64,000 nt of DNA from Glandiceps talaboti (Eukaryota > Hemichordata > Enteropneusta > Spengelidae), in contig NC_135562.1 in the NCBI RefSeq assembly GCF_964340395.1, positions 1,521,001 through 1,585,000 on the forward strand, given 5' to 3'. Below, in pieces: positions 36,112 through 50,842 of this stretch. The notes beneath the pieces were generated by a model. The model was not told where the DNA came from, made no database searches, and worked only from the letters and a program-made list of their open reading frames with translations. Within the stretch, counting starts at the first letter, position 1; each line of letters starts with the position of its first letter. Both the position numbers and the translations under genes were made by a program.

Positions 36112-36325
36112 GTGTGTGTGGTTGGATGAATGGATGGATGGATGGATGGATGGATGTATGGATGGATGGATGTATATACATGTATGTATGTATGTATGTA
36201 TGTATGTATGTATGTATGTATGTATGTATGCATGTATGCCTGTATGCGTGTATGTGTGTATGTGTGTATGTATGTATGTATGTATGTATGTATGTATGTA
36301 TGTATGTATGTATGTATGTATGTAT
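36112..36325. repeat. (GGAT)n-(ATGT)n microsatellite
   Basis: GGAT units at 36122-36172 give way to ATGT units, with ATGC/GTGT variants near 36230-36270. Confidence 0.97.
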
Positions 36326-36411
36326 AATACGAGGACATAAGAAGCAAGAAATGACAAACCCAACACAGAGTTTCACGATTTTACGATCTTCATGCAACTG
36401 AACCAAAGATC

Positions 36412-39315
<2,904 letters not shown>

Positions 39316-39324
39316 ATATTTTAT

Positions 39325-39325
39325 C

Positions 39326-39360
<35 letters not shown>

Positions 39361-39420
39361 TCTTTACATATACATATATACATGTATATATATATTCTCT
39401 ATACATACATGTTATACGTT
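39325..39420. repeat. Imperfect (AT)n region
   Basis: AT dinucleotides and TATA/CATA variants. Confidence 0.85.
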
Positions 39421-39680
39421 TTTGAGATAATATTTGCTTACACAGTAAACACTATTATGCAAATTCCAAACATTATCCTTATTTCCCCGTCGTTCTTGTT
39501 CAAAGAGAATATGATAAAAGTATTAACGATGGTTAGAATATCGGTACTCTGCTAAACACCAATCACTCACGTCATCACATACTACAAAATATGGAGGCGT
39601 AAAATAGGCCTTGGTTGTGATAATTGGCTATCAATAATACAGTCTCAGTATGAACCTGTCTGCCGATTGGTCGCGATGAG

Positions 39681-39925
39681 GATGTCCATCCTGCTCACCA
39701 CGGCTTGTGATCGGGAGGTTATCCATCCTGCTCACCTCGGCTTGTGATCCTGAGGTTATCCATCCTGCTCACCTCGGCTTGTGATCGGGAGGTTATCCAT
39801 CCTGCTCACCTCGGCTTGTGATCGGGAGGTTATCCATCCTGCTCACCTCGGCTTGTGATCGGGAGGTTATCCATCCTGCTCACCTCGGATTGTGATCGGG
39901 GGGTTATCCATCCTGCCCACCTTGG
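39681..39925. repeat. 37-bp minisatellite, six to seven copies
   Basis: The unit is GATCGGGAGGTTATCCATCC followed by TGCTCACCTCGGCTTGT, with few differences between copies. It is noticeably GC-richer than its surroundings. It is contiguous, with no spacers, and lies about 940 bp beyond the GPCR stop codon. Confidence 0.95.
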
Positions 39926-40865
39926 ACAGATTACGATCCGATCATATGATACATTTATCACATCCCGAGTGAAAGTTTATATTAATAGAAATAATGTATA
40001 TTTATGTTTGTAACTTCAATTGTAATGTTTTCATCCAGTCAGATTACCAAAGTATGAAGGTATCTGTCGTAATTCACAATATTTACAAGGTACAACTTTT
40101 TCTCATATATTGCCCATAGGTGATACATGTATAAACGTATCGCCTTTCATAGGCAAGATATCATGTGTATATATTGAGCTTTGTAATAATACACTGTTTA
40201 TCTGATCTTCCATGATACTATTAGAAAACATTACTCCAAGCATGGATATCTTAGCATCATTAATATATTTATATGACCACAGTGACTTTCTATGCCAGTG
40301 GTGACAATATGAATATTCAGATTGAAAAATGTATAATGGCGTTGCACTACTTGTAAAAACCCTCCTGTAGGGACGCCAGGATAACTAAAAATGATATTAT
40401 TACTTTACGGTCTTTTGGTATCTAATTTCATGAAAGTAGTGTTTCTATGAGACCCGATATGATCTCTTTATACATTAGATGTATTGATCACTGGGTGTGC
40501 TGATCGTGAGAGCTCTCATCACCAGCTAAGTATATATGAATGACCGTATGTAGTTGGGCACAGACAAGGAACCTTTTCACTGTCTGCACGAGTAGAGTTG
40601 GTTCATTTCTGTTGTCTTACCCTATCAATGGTAAGCTTTCCATTGATGTATGATAATTTACAATTTGCGTCATGTTTCATTATGCTATTGCAAACGTTTT
40701 CAGAGGACATTTTGTTTTTCGTGTATAGTAAAGATGAACACTCCTTGATGTAATCCAATCACGATGTTATACCTTCCTCCACCGTGATCTTATGGATCTT
40801 CTACTCGTTTCTTTGTCACCGGTAATTCAATATTCTTGAACACTAAATGTCAGAACCAATTTCCG

Positions 40866-41068
40866 CTACATGCGGACTTTATCACTCGACCTTCTCAATG
40901 AAGACATTGTAATTTGTTCCGTATTAGTGTACATGTTGTAAGTCTTTGAGTGGGTACTGCTATTGAAGAATGATGCACGGTATCCAGGTTGATTTCTTCT
41001 CCCGCGTCGATTTTTTTTACGAAACCGACAACATCCAAACGCTGCACGGAATTCCCGTCGAAATTTAG
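40866..41068 (-). CDS. GPCR coding exon 5 (helix 8 and C-tail)
   Basis: Acceptor CATTTCAG then CTAAATTTCG. With the G from exon 4 it reads AKFRREFRAAFGCCRFRKKN, the helix-8 consensus after NPxxY in this receptor family, then a Ser/Thr-rich tail and TAG at 40866-40868. It lacks its own ATG, so start-based gene finding would miss it; a different frame is open across the same bases. Confidence 0.92.
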
Positions 41069-41807
41069 CTGAAATGAAAAACCAACCGATTGTATTAATG
41101 TCTTGCAGCTAAAAGACAATATACTGTGGGCAAAACCAAGTTGTACATATTTGAATATAAAAGTATGTGAGTTATTTTCTTCTTGTTCTACTTTACAACA
41201 ATTGTCGATGGTACTGATTATGAATTGCTCAAAATATTAACCGAAACATTCACAATAGCCTGGTATTTTCTGAAAGTAAGCTTGCACAGATTTATCTGCC
41301 AAAGTTTCTTCGGTACAAGGCCAGAAAATACTACTGACATAAGGATTTTCTCACTTCTTGTCTTCAACTCGTCGTGACAAGGCTCCATGTAGCAATCCTA
41401 TTTTACTTAGTTGTGGGGAATATTATATTCAATGAATCCCATACGATATTTGAAAATGACCACCCCAAGAGATTGTGTTAGAGTAACTCGACACTTACCA
41501 CTGAGAAAGTTATATATGATCGGATTGGTTGCACTGTTTGCATATGCCAACCATTTGGCAAACAGGAAAGGAATGTGGAAATTACCACGGCTTGATAAAG
41601 TATTACCGTAATTCGTAAAGACCCATTCAAATTGTCTGTAGAGAAAACAGTTACAGACAATAAATATGATGATATAAATGCTAACGGAGTATATATACAC
41701 ACTTCTGTACCTTGACTAGCTTTCTGATAAAAGAATGCTTGGACGATTTCTCTTAGTAAGATGGCTCTTTGATGGATCAAAATACCGCTTGTGTGTTTGT
41801 TGGTCTG

Positions 41808-41856
<49 letters not shown>

Positions 41857-44291
41857 GTGTGTGTGCGTGTGTGTATGTATGTATGTATGTATGTATGCAT
41901 GTATGTATGTATGTATGTATTTATGTATACATGTGCGTAAAGGGTATGTGTATATGTATGTACATGTGTGTATGTGACAGTTTATGTATGCATGTATGTA
42001 TGTATGTATGTATGTATGTATGTATGTATGTATGTATGTATTATGTTTTGGCTCGATCTGTTTGTTTGTTTGTTTGTGTGTGTGTGTGTGTGTTTGTTTG
42101 TTTGTATAACGTACTTGTCAGTTATCTCGTGCCAACTCAGGATAACAAAATATAAATCCAAATTTTTTCCTAGTTATCATCATGTTGATTGACAGTTGAA
42201 GTAATGGTGCTTTGACAAATCCTTGTTATAAATTCCCAAATTACATTTTTGTTGATAAAGGCAAATAGGAATGTTCATAGTAGTTTTCGTAGATGTATGC
42301 TTCTTAGCACAAATGGAGCAAAAAGTACAGTAGCCTGTTCAGATCCCATTAAAACACTTATATGATGGTGATACACGCAATACCCATCACATATTGTCTA
42401 TTGCAAAAATTAATATGACCGATTAAAAGAAAATATATTATATTCATATTGAGGTTGTGAACTTAGATAAACATTGTAGAAATATTAAAGATACAAACTA
42501 ATAAATACCACCATAGGTCACTAGTTTCATATTATTATACGGCTGTTTGGATATTGGACAATTATTGTTTAATTTGTAATTTCAGAATGTAATTGTAGAT
42601 TCATTTTAACATTGACAGATAACCATCACCAGTAATGAAATCGATCACATGTTTAACTCTTATAATCGATTTCTAATATATATTTCCTTTTTGTTAGAAA
42701 GATAGCTCGCTTATAAATTGCACTTTTTATTACATTAATCATTTCACAAATTTGCGAAATTCCGTAATCGTTCAGGGTTACCATGGGAATAAAACTTTTA
42801 ATTGCAATTTTCGTCATTTGATACACTATACATGTACATGTATAGAGCAAATAGTTTTAATACAATAAAAGAATTCTATCAATCTGTTTTTCTGAATATA
42901 AATGGCTTCACAAGAAACTACACAGTGGCAAGGTACTTAGTAGGTGAGATTCACCTCTCTAACCAACTGGAAACAATGAATCGTAGACTAGCTAGGTATC
43001 TATGTAATGTTGCAATAAACTATGTGTTCAATAAGCAGACCACAGATGATGAAGAAAGCAGTCAAGATCATCAATTCTACCAGGATTATTCTGCAAATTT
43101 ACAATCACCATAGGCCTCATAGGCCAACAAGATACCAACACAGAAACTTTGACTGTTGTTTTGTATGATTCATGATTTAGACGACCTTGCATCGCGAGTA
43201 CACATGTTGCATAGCGATACAACACTCTAATCATTTTGAATTCAAAGCTCTATATATCTCTGGGGCAATTTTGTAGCCAGGAGACTTGGTTTTTAGGCTT
43301 CAGGTAATTGCGTCCCCGAGTGACCTACATAAATATCGTTGTTCCATTGTGTAACGTAGTCAGAATAATTTTATATATAATGAGTTTATACCGTTTGAAC
43401 GAAAATAGCCAATACCAAGCAGCTGTGAACATATGTGATGTAGTACCAAAGCTACACTCTGTTATCACGGCTGTTTTCATACTCATAGTTGGAGGTCTGT
43501 CAGTCGAGTCTTGGCGTTGAAAACACAAACAAAAGCCACTTCTCAGATGGTAAAATTATTAGCCCACGTTTTTTATTTGACATACCTTAAAATGTTGAGA
43601 AGATGAAGTGGTAAATAGCAAACTGTAAAAATAATGACCACAACGATCAACATCTTAGCGACCTTTCTTCGAGATAACAATTGGTTCTCTGTTGATGTGT
43701 TGACTACGTCTCTGTTTTGGGATTTCTTTCTACCATTACCTGATACTAATGTTCCCGGAAGTGACGTCCAGAGTTGGCGACACACTCTGATGTAGGCAAC
43801 TGCTATCATTGACAGGGGTATAATATAGCCGATACATACCAGAATACAGTGGTATATCTTTTGATGCATAGTACCACTCCAACCTTTCTGATAGGTGTAG
43901 AAAGTTAAAAGTTTAGATTAGGTTTATTCCATTTCAAGTTTCAATTTTAATTCAATTCTTTACTTGACATCAGAAAGAATATATGAATTGAATATATCAT
44001 ATCGGTCCGTGACCGATCACGGCCTTCCTATTTTCAATTTATTGTCATTCCTATTTTCAAAATTAAGTTTCCTACATGACAAATGCAATGCAGCAATTTG
44101 TTTCGTAACATCTGCTTAAGATATTAACTTATAAATGCTCTTTTAGTAAAAGAATGATATAACTGATTGAACATTCATTGAACTTTCGATGTCTTTGTCA
44201 ACGATCATCATCAAACGATGTGGATCGAAAAGTCAGATCGAAAGCTTATTAACGATTTTGAACTGTTTATGCGTTATAACCTGTGTAAGTC

Positions 44292-44340
<49 letters not shown>

Positions 44341-44359
44341 GGCAGGCAGGCAGGCAGTC

Positions 44360-44447
<88 letters not shown>

Positions 44448-45237
44448 GATAAATAGAAAAGACTTCTATCCATTCGAGTGAATACCAACCTCATAACACT
44501 TTGTCAGGAATATGAATGAAGGTGATGTGTATTCAATTTCATACACCACCGCTTGTGGTATTGGTATAATAAAAGATACTATCCATATAGCTAAAATGAT
44601 TGATATTGTACGTTTAGCTGTTGCTTTGAATAGTAATGGATGACAGATGGCAAAGTATCGGTCGATGGCTATAGCACTCAATGTGAAGACGGATACACTC
44701 ATAGAAACAACCTGCAGAAAGAAGAAGAACAAACTTCATATTAGTATACAATACACAGGCCAAGATATTGTCTTTGAACTGAAAACGTGACTTATTTACC
44801 CTGATCATTCTAAACCTCGACAATCCTTTGCCACATCATTGGTTCTGGGGTGAGTAAAAACTTTCTAAATCGCCATTATTTTTCTCGATATTTTTCATGA
44901 ATTAATACTTGCAAATAATTGGTCTCACAGGATTCTTTATTGCCTTTTATAACACATAGTGTAATGGCTAATATATATGTGTCATAACTCAGTTACAAGG
45001 AATAACCAAATAGTGCACATTCTTATTACTAAACATTTGCTTAGTTATATGTAAAACTTCCTCCAGCGATTCAGTATTTAGAATAACTTTGTTATGGTTT
45101 TCTTGATAAAGTAATATTGTTTAAAATCAGAATTATATCAATCAGCAATTCTGCAAATATATAATCGCATTTGTTTTGGTGGTAAACAGAAACCCAAATA
45201 GGGCATAATGTTGTAATAAGATAGAAGTGCCAATCTG

Positions 45238-45299
<62 letters not shown>

Positions 45300-46335
45300 C
45301 ATCCATTCATACATTTACCTGCTACTTATATATATTATATATATACACAATACATATATACATCTATTTCCATCTATCTATCCACCTATATATCTATCTA
45401 TCTCACTCTCTCTACCCATCCATCCATCCATCCATATAAATCGACCATATGCTAACTTCATATACATGAGCGAATATATATCCTATGTAAACTTCTCTAG
45501 ATCTTTTAGTCATTTTAGATCTTACTCCAATTAATAACTCCCCGCAACATAGATAGACACACATACACACATATACATACACATACACATACTCACACAC
45601 ACATACTCACACACACATACACAAACAAACAAACAAACAAACGAACACACACACACACACACATACATACATACATACATACATACATACATACATACAT
45701 ACATACATACATACATACATACATACATACATACATACATACATAATCTCAGTCTATGTGCGTTTAATGAAATATTTTGATTGTTTGGCAAATAGACAAA
45801 TCAAAATGTTAAGAGTCTGACAATACTGTCGGCATATTATAGCAACCAATCGTACAGGATTCACTTTTCGAATAAGACACAGTTTGGTCCTTACCTGGAA
45901 GTATGGTATAATTTTACAAGCAATTTCTCCAAAGTACCATGTTTCTGTTGTCTCAAAGACTACGGTAACGGGCATACAGATGATGGAGACTAGAATATCA
46001 GCAAATGATAGGTTCACTATGTAGTAATTGGTGACAGTCCGCATTTGAGGGTTACGAACTACAGCAAAGATGACGAGAACATTTCCACATAGCGTCAGGA
46101 TGAAGACCACGATGAAAGCACCGATAAATCCCCATTCATGAGATGTAGGAAAGGTAAATTTCTCCACATAATCGAAAAATCCCGTCCATGCTGAGTAATC
46201 TCCTTCGTAGGTAATATTTTCAAGGCAGGGAAAAGTCAAGTTGTCCAACGTTTGATTTAAACTTGCATTGTCACATGCATTAGTATTGGCTGTGTTGTCT
46301 AGAGGATCAGCGAATGAGTCTTGGTTTACTGACAT
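40866..46335 (-). CDS. Orexin/allatotropin-receptor-like class A GPCR (join of complement 46335-45895, 44711-44490, 43887-43586, 41635-41499, 41068-40866)
   Basis: Five coding exons give 434 residues with consistent phases and GT-AG introns. Seven membrane spans: TM1 about 69-94 (with GNVLV), TM2 105-129 (NLSFADILVSIICMP), TM3 about 143-168, TM4 184-206, TM5 232-255, TM6 298-319, TM7 342-363. Cys140 and Cys219 form the conserved TM3-ECL2 disulphide. DRY is at 164-166, CYLP at 311-314, NPIIY at 359-363. TWYFGEIACKIIPYFQ, AICHPLLFKATAKR, KIYHC, RRKVAKMLIVVV and ANSATNPIIYNFLS closely follow orexin and allatotropin receptors, whose TM6 has CYLP rather than CWxP. The extracellular N-terminus has sequons at N23, N27, N32 and N40. 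Helix 8 ends in Cys380-Cys381, likely palmitoylated. The family couples neuropeptide binding mainly to Gq/calcium signalling. Chosen start: ATG at 46335, two bases after an acceptor (CTGCAG), so a 5' UTR exon is expected upstream. Which peptide family it binds cannot be settled from sequence alone. Confidence 0.93.
41185..41425. mobile_element. Family C MITE, degenerate copy 4 (GPCR intron 4)
   Basis: TTCTTCGGTACAAGGCCAGA and CTTCAACTCGTCGTGACAAG align with the core of family C (CTCGTAGTGACAAGGGCC). The outer parts are weakly similar. Confidence 0.45.
41499..41635 (-). CDS. GPCR coding exon 4
   Basis: Completes Arg322, then QFEWVFTNYG to NPIIYNFLS. Acceptor TTTTCTCTACAG, donor GTG|GTAAGT; enters in phase 2 and leaves in phase 1. 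Contains ECL3 and TM7. Confidence 0.92.
41805..42105. repeat. (GT)n-(ATGT)n-(TTTG)n microsatellites in GPCR intron 3
   Basis: GT/GC dinucleotides to about 41875, two ATGT blocks (41875-41925 and 41988-42042), then TTTG and GT at 42059-42105. Confidence 0.96.
42106..43585. other. Remainder of GPCR intron 3
   Basis: No other gene recognised. Frames at 42802-43113 and 43308-43520 lie inside this intron and show no family motif. Confidence 0.6.
43586..43887 (-). CDS. GPCR coding exon 3
   Basis: 100 codons plus two bases, KGWSGTMHQKIYHC to HLLNILR; acceptor CACCTATCAG, donor AAG|GTATGT. Contains TM5, a basic third intracellular loop (RKKSQNRD, SRRKVAKM) and TM6. Confidence 0.93.
44004..44045. 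repeat. Partial copy of the hairpin sequence found at 60036-60122
   Basis: GGTCCGTGACCGATCACGGC then CTTCCTATTTTC resembles GGTCCGTGACCGTTCGCGGC then CAACCTATTTTG at 60039. It lies in GPCR intron 2. Confidence 0.55.
44290..44448. repeat. (ACAG)n microsatellite in GPCR intron 2
   Basis: About 158 bp of GACA units interrupted by GGCA units at 44339-44356. It ends only about 40 bp from exon 2's donor site. Confidence 0.97.
44490..44711 (-). CDS. GPCR coding exon 2
   Basis: 74 codons from VVSMSVSVFTLSAIAIDRYF to FLTKCYE; phase 0 at both ends; acceptor TTTCTGCAG and donor GAG|GTTGGT. Contains DRY, TM4 and the ECL2 cysteine. Confidence 0.93.
45240..45440. repeat. (CTAT)n and (CCAT)n microsatellites in GPCR intron 1
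   Basis: About 60 bp of CTAT at 45240-45298, then CCAT, TATA and further CTAT/CCAT blocks to 45435. Confidence 0.95.
45550..45746. repeat. (CA)n-(CATA)n microsatellite in GPCR intron 1
   Basis: CACA/CATA mixture, a CAAA block at 45621-45645, then about 85 bp of CATA. Confidence 0.96.
45895..46335 (-). CDS. GPCR coding exon 1
   Basis: 147 codons (N-terminus, TM1, TM2, start of TM3), ending CAG|GTAAGG in phase 0. The frame is open four codons further upstream, but the first of those is TTG, and an acceptor (TTGTCTGCAG) lies immediately before the ATG. The start at 46335 is therefore preferred. Confidence 0.93.
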
Positions 46336-46343
46336 GACTGCAG

Positions 46344-47420
46344 ACAATTAAAGTCATACAACAGTTTAGAGTTTTAAGAGAGAGGATATAACACCTATTG
46401 TAGGTGGAAATTTAGAGGGATGAACGTCGTTGATTCAAACCTGTCTGACGGACATATACGTTCATGAATAGAGAAGGAGTATAAACACTGTTTCTTCATC
46501 AACATCGAGGTTGTCAAATTGATTTTGATAGATAATACGTTGAAGATTTGTAATGATTTACTCTCGTTTCAATCATAAACTAGAAGATACCGTACAAATC
46601 ATTAATTTGAATAAATCATCTTGCGTAGAAAATCAAAGCGATTTCTCATACTCTGAATGACTGTTAGGAATTAAAGATCAGGTGCATCGTCTGTTTATAA
46701 TGAGATTGTTGATTCATATCACGTGACACTATCTTCCGCACGATTTCACACGAAAGAAAGACAAGTATAACGACGAACTGCAAAAATTGGAAACGTTTTT
46801 GCAGTAATTCAGCAGTTTTATCAATGGCGGTCGGTAGACTGAAACACTCTCATCAAGTGCTACATTAGATGTATCGATGTCCCTGCGTCACCTTGAATGA
46901 TACCAAAAGACAAAAATACGAAGCGGCAACGAAGCTCTTGAGGACTTTAGGCAGTCACTATGGTGATGAGTAAAGTAACGCAACACGCATTCCAAGGCCT
47001 AATATATAATGATACAAAAATACCATTAGGTTGTGACATTAGTTGTACAATATTTAAAATAACAGGGGAGTTCTAAATGACAAATGCCACCGTCTGGTCT
47101 TCATCAACTTCGTTGTAGAAGGAGACTTTCATGTTTTTATTCCCAAGACACATGTGGTGCTGGAAATTGTTATTCTTAACGAGTGCAATTTACAACAACT
47201 TAGGAAAGAGCATGAGACCATACCAAGGACATTAGTAAAAGACCAAGATATGCACAATGCATTTGACAACTTTAGTGCAAAAGTATGAATTCATTCACTT
47301 AGTTAAATTCAAATATACGTAGATTTATTATTCCCTTACTCAGCACCCTATTAATCCTAACCTACCTACCTACCTGACTGACTACATGTATCTTACGACA
47401 TGCCTATCTACACACGTACG
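46344..47420. other. Region upstream of the GPCR; no promoter identified
   Basis: It should contain the GPCR's 5' UTR exon and promoter, but I cannot place them from motifs. Confidence 0.4.
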
Positions 47421-47422
47421 TA

Positions 47423-47465
47423 TGTATATACATACATACATACATACATGCATACATACATACAT

Positions 47466-47505
<40 letters not shown>

Positions 47506-47568
47506 ACATACATACATACATACATACATACATACATACATACATACATACATACATACATACATACA
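47423..47568. repeat. (CATA)n-(CA)n-(CATA)n microsatellite
   Basis: CATA blocks flank a short CA core at 47483-47505. Confidence 0.97.
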
Positions 47569-48855
47569 CAATTCTACTTATAAGAATTAGTTACGAGTCC
47601 TGATTCTTTGAATTCTACGTCATCTATTAACTTCCTTTACTTTTACAAGGTTCCTGAATGGAATAGGTACTGTTATATTGTAAGTAACCTAATAGTTCTT
47701 CAGCTTATGCTAAGAAAAACATTAGAAACGGTCATTTCGTCTTTTCTTCTGTGTTTTATCAAGCTATTGTACTACCAATTTGACAGTTTTTGTATCTCTG
47801 TACAAGATATCCCTTATAGTTTGTCAAAATAATATGTCACGATTAAAAAGCCTAATTCCATGCAAAAACCTGAGATTGAATTGAAAAGCTGAGAGAGATT
47901 AATTCAACTCATCAACTTGTGAGAATTTGACTGCCTACAGAATGTTGGTTCTAGATTTATTACCACTGAAAATGTTAGACGCAATAAACTCTGAAATCTG
48001 ATGATGTATTACTGAAAATAAGGTACTATATACTAGATTTAATCCGATTACTAAATACTTCATTATAACTAAGAATTACAATGTGGAATTGCCATAAGGC
48101 TTACTCCTTGTTCTTTCTTTCTGATTTTATTTCATTACCTTTGATATGTAGATGTTAATACCAAGCATACGTGCGATATGTATGAATGTATGTATGTACA
48201 GGATTACTAAAGGCATTCTAAACTCATTATTATGATGCGTTGTTAAAATTCCCTTGTACAATTTCAATTCCGTCTAACAGTGACCTTTGATCTTGCTACT
48301 TTCACACCGCAAGCTTAAAAGTACAATACAGTTAAGAATAATGATATCGAACGTAAATGTATAAAGGTGTGCATAATATAATGTAAACTTTTAATTCCCT
48401 TACAATTAGTACCCCCGGCACGGACCTATATCGGCACACCGACCCTCAACTGACTGGGTAGTATATCCATTGCATCCACAGTAAATACATACTTTAAGTA
48501 TTCACATTGCAACCCCTATCCATACACGCTGAAGAAAGATCGCTCTCCAACGCCTATACGTTACCCTACCAGATCTTTCAAATCTTGCCCAGTACAAGAA
48601 TTAGCCATTCAGAAACACACGTCTGAGGCAAGGCTCGACCCTGTAGCTTAAGAGCTGGTCATTCTAAATGTTCATCAAACATCACTTCACTCTACTAACG
48701 CACTATTAATATATTCAAACTGTTAACGTTTTCTTCAAATTAATATCAATTCCGAATTGATAAAAGAAACTTTATGAGTTACATCTTAAATATTATCTTG
48801 TATGCTAAGCAGCCAAGACGAGGTGATTACTCCCTCAGCCAACGGAAGTGTGTTG
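47569..48855. other. Intergenic DNA; possible SINE relic
   Basis: 48410-48660 is GC-richer than its surroundings and contains GGGTCGAGCCT on the minus strand, weakly like a polymerase III B box. I could not identify an A box or tail with confidence. Confidence 0.3.
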
Positions 48856-48861
48856 TTTGCT

Positions 48862-48865
48862 TGCT

Positions 48866-48940
<75 letters not shown>

Positions 48941-49045
48941 TTGTTTGTGGTTGTTTGGGTTTTTTATTTGATTGATTGTTTGTTTGTTTGTTTGTTTGAT
49001 TGATTGATTGATTGATTGTTTGTTTGTTTATTTGTTTGTTTGAGT
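48862..49045. repeat. (TCTG)n and (TTTG)n/(ATTG)n microsatellites
   Basis: TCTG to about 48935, then TTTG and ATTG blocks to 49041. Confidence 0.96.
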
Positions 49046-49115
49046 GTCAATTTGTTTTAATCATTTGTTTGCTACAATTTCATATCCATCCTATCATAAA
49101 TTTTATGAATTCGTC

Positions 49116-49257
49116 TTAAAGTGGCACAGACTGAAACGTTGGCCTCGTTTTCGATCAAAAGTGTAAACACATAATACACAGTAATACTTATCCTGTAATG
49201 TTATTGAGGAGTAAAACAATGTCGAGAGCTTTGGAGACCAGGACTGTTGCGTTTACG

Positions 49258-49311
<54 letters not shown>

Positions 49312-49361
49312 GATGATGATGTTGTTGTTGTTGTTGTTGTTGTTGATGATGATGTTGATGA

Positions 49362-49392
<31 letters not shown>

Positions 49393-49442
49393 GATGATGA
49401 TGATGTTGTTGTTGTTGTTGTTGTTGATGATGTTGATGATGA

Positions 49443-49481
<39 letters not shown>

Positions 49482-49603
49482 GAAACTCTGGTATTTGATT
49501 AACACATTCATTAGTAGTTAGAATTGTATACTAATAATCCGATGTGAACAAAACAACAGTAAACAGCACAAAACATTAAGTTATAGACTGCCACTTTAAA
49601 GGT
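49116..49603. mobile_element. Possible MITE carrying a trinucleotide array
   Basis: CTTAAAGTGGCACAGACT at 49117 faces AGACTGCCACTTTAAAGG at 49586, giving imperfect inverted ends of about 17 bp. Most of the 488 bp between is a GTT/GAT array (49257-49481). Confidence 0.5.
49257..49481. repeat. (GTT)n/(GAT)n block array
   Basis: Blocks of GTT alternate with short GAT blocks of 3, 3, 2, 4, 2 and 3 units. There are no other interruptions over about 220 bp. Homopolymer frames (Leu/Met, Val/Asp, Thr/Ser) are artefacts. Confidence 0.97.
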
Positions 49604-49692
49604 TAGCAAACGGTCAGTGAATTAATTTCCGTTAATATTGTTACACTCGTCATTTCAGTGACTTGAAATGATCACTCTAGGCTTATCATACA

Positions 49693-49802
49693 TTGTAGTC
49701 ACGACAACTATACCATATGCAAATTAACACATCTTGTAGTCACGACAACCATATGCAAATTAACATATATTGTACTCAGGACAACCATATGTATATTAAC
49801 AA
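49693..49802. repeat. About 43-bp tandem repeat, three copies
   Basis: Units share TTGTAGTCACGACAACCATA and TGCAAATTAACA; the third copy is more divergent. Confidence 0.8.
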
Positions 49803-50572
49803 TAACAAATTGAAATTGGAATCAGGGTTTTCAGACAAAAATCTATTAAAGGGAATGGCAGTTAGTACTGTAGTTTAAAATTCAGACTCATACTCTGGCC
49901 AAAGACCCTCCGGTGGTAAATGATTAGAAGAGAATTAACATTTTTACGATATTTAATTACAACATGACGTATAAATTTTGAGTACACTCACCTAGACAGA
50001 TCATGGTGCGTACATCGGATGTTATATTTTTGGTTCAAAACTAGGCCATGACCCAAAACTACAAGCTGTGTCTCACGCACGGAATATATATACCCTCTCT
50101 CTCTAACAGGTTAAATCCCAAAGTCTTTCCCACTTGCGGCAATAGGAGTGGGAAGATCTAGAAATGATCAAGCTCTTGGTTATAGAGCATGACATGGCTA
50201 TCATACTCAATATCTCAGAACACGATAGAAAACAGATTTTCAACGTCTATTCTTTATAGGTGGTGATTAAAAGGTACCATGCTTGCCTTGCTTGACTCTC
50301 ATAGTATCCTCGTAACTCTTGTTTTTCAGCCTGTTGTTTTGAACTCTGTCCAAAGTTTGCCTATTGCCCATTTTTCGTACATTTTTGTAATTGCCAATTT
50401 GCGCTACGGTTTATCCTTCGGGTATAGTGTATAGACAGACGCCATTAGATAGTTAACGTATTAAGGAATGCGTTGACGCTAACACCACTGAAAAGGGTTA
50501 TGTTTTAGACGAGTTACAGCTAATTGAATATTCCCCTGTTTTTGATGTCGATTTCTTTAAATTTGTAATGAG
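49803..50572. other. Intergenic DNA with no recognised feature
   Basis: Nothing supported. Confidence 0.5.
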
Positions 50573-50842
50573 CAACGTCTTCCTAATATTTCAGTACAAG
50601 TTGGCACAACGTCTAACTAATATTTCAGTACAAGTTGGCACAACGTCTAACTAATATTTCAGTACAAGTGGGCACAACGTCTAACTAATATTTCAGTACA
50701 AGTGGGCACAACGTCTAACCAATATTTCAGTACAAGTGGGCACAACGTCTAACTAATATTTCAGTACAAGTGGGCACAACGTCTAACTAATATTTCAGTA
50801 CAAGTGGGCACAACGTCTTACTAATATTTCAGTACAAGTGGA
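50573..50842. repeat. 34-bp minisatellite, eight copies
   Basis: Unit CAACGTCTAACTAATATTTC then AGTACAAGTGGGCA, with only single-base differences (TTGGCA in the first two, one CTTACT, one CTAACC). Units are contiguous without spacers, so this is not a CRISPR array. Confidence 0.97.

Noticed and set aside
41407-41700. Single long minus-strand frame of 97 codons running past the TM7 exon on both sides
   Set aside because: Only 41499-41635 is coding. The extensions lie beyond a consensus acceptor and a GTAAGT donor.
42802-43113. 103-codon plus-strand frame
   Set aside because: Lies within GPCR intron 3 and has no motif.
46336-46347. Four extra codons upstream of the GPCR start
   Set aside because: The first would be TTG, and a 3' splice site overlaps them. 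The ATG at 46335 is the better start.
48410-48670. SINE on the minus strand
   Set aside because: Only a weak B-box-like string; no A box, tail or target duplication found.
50573-50842. Possible CRISPR array
   Set aside because: Units are contiguous with no unique spacers, and the genome is eukaryotic.
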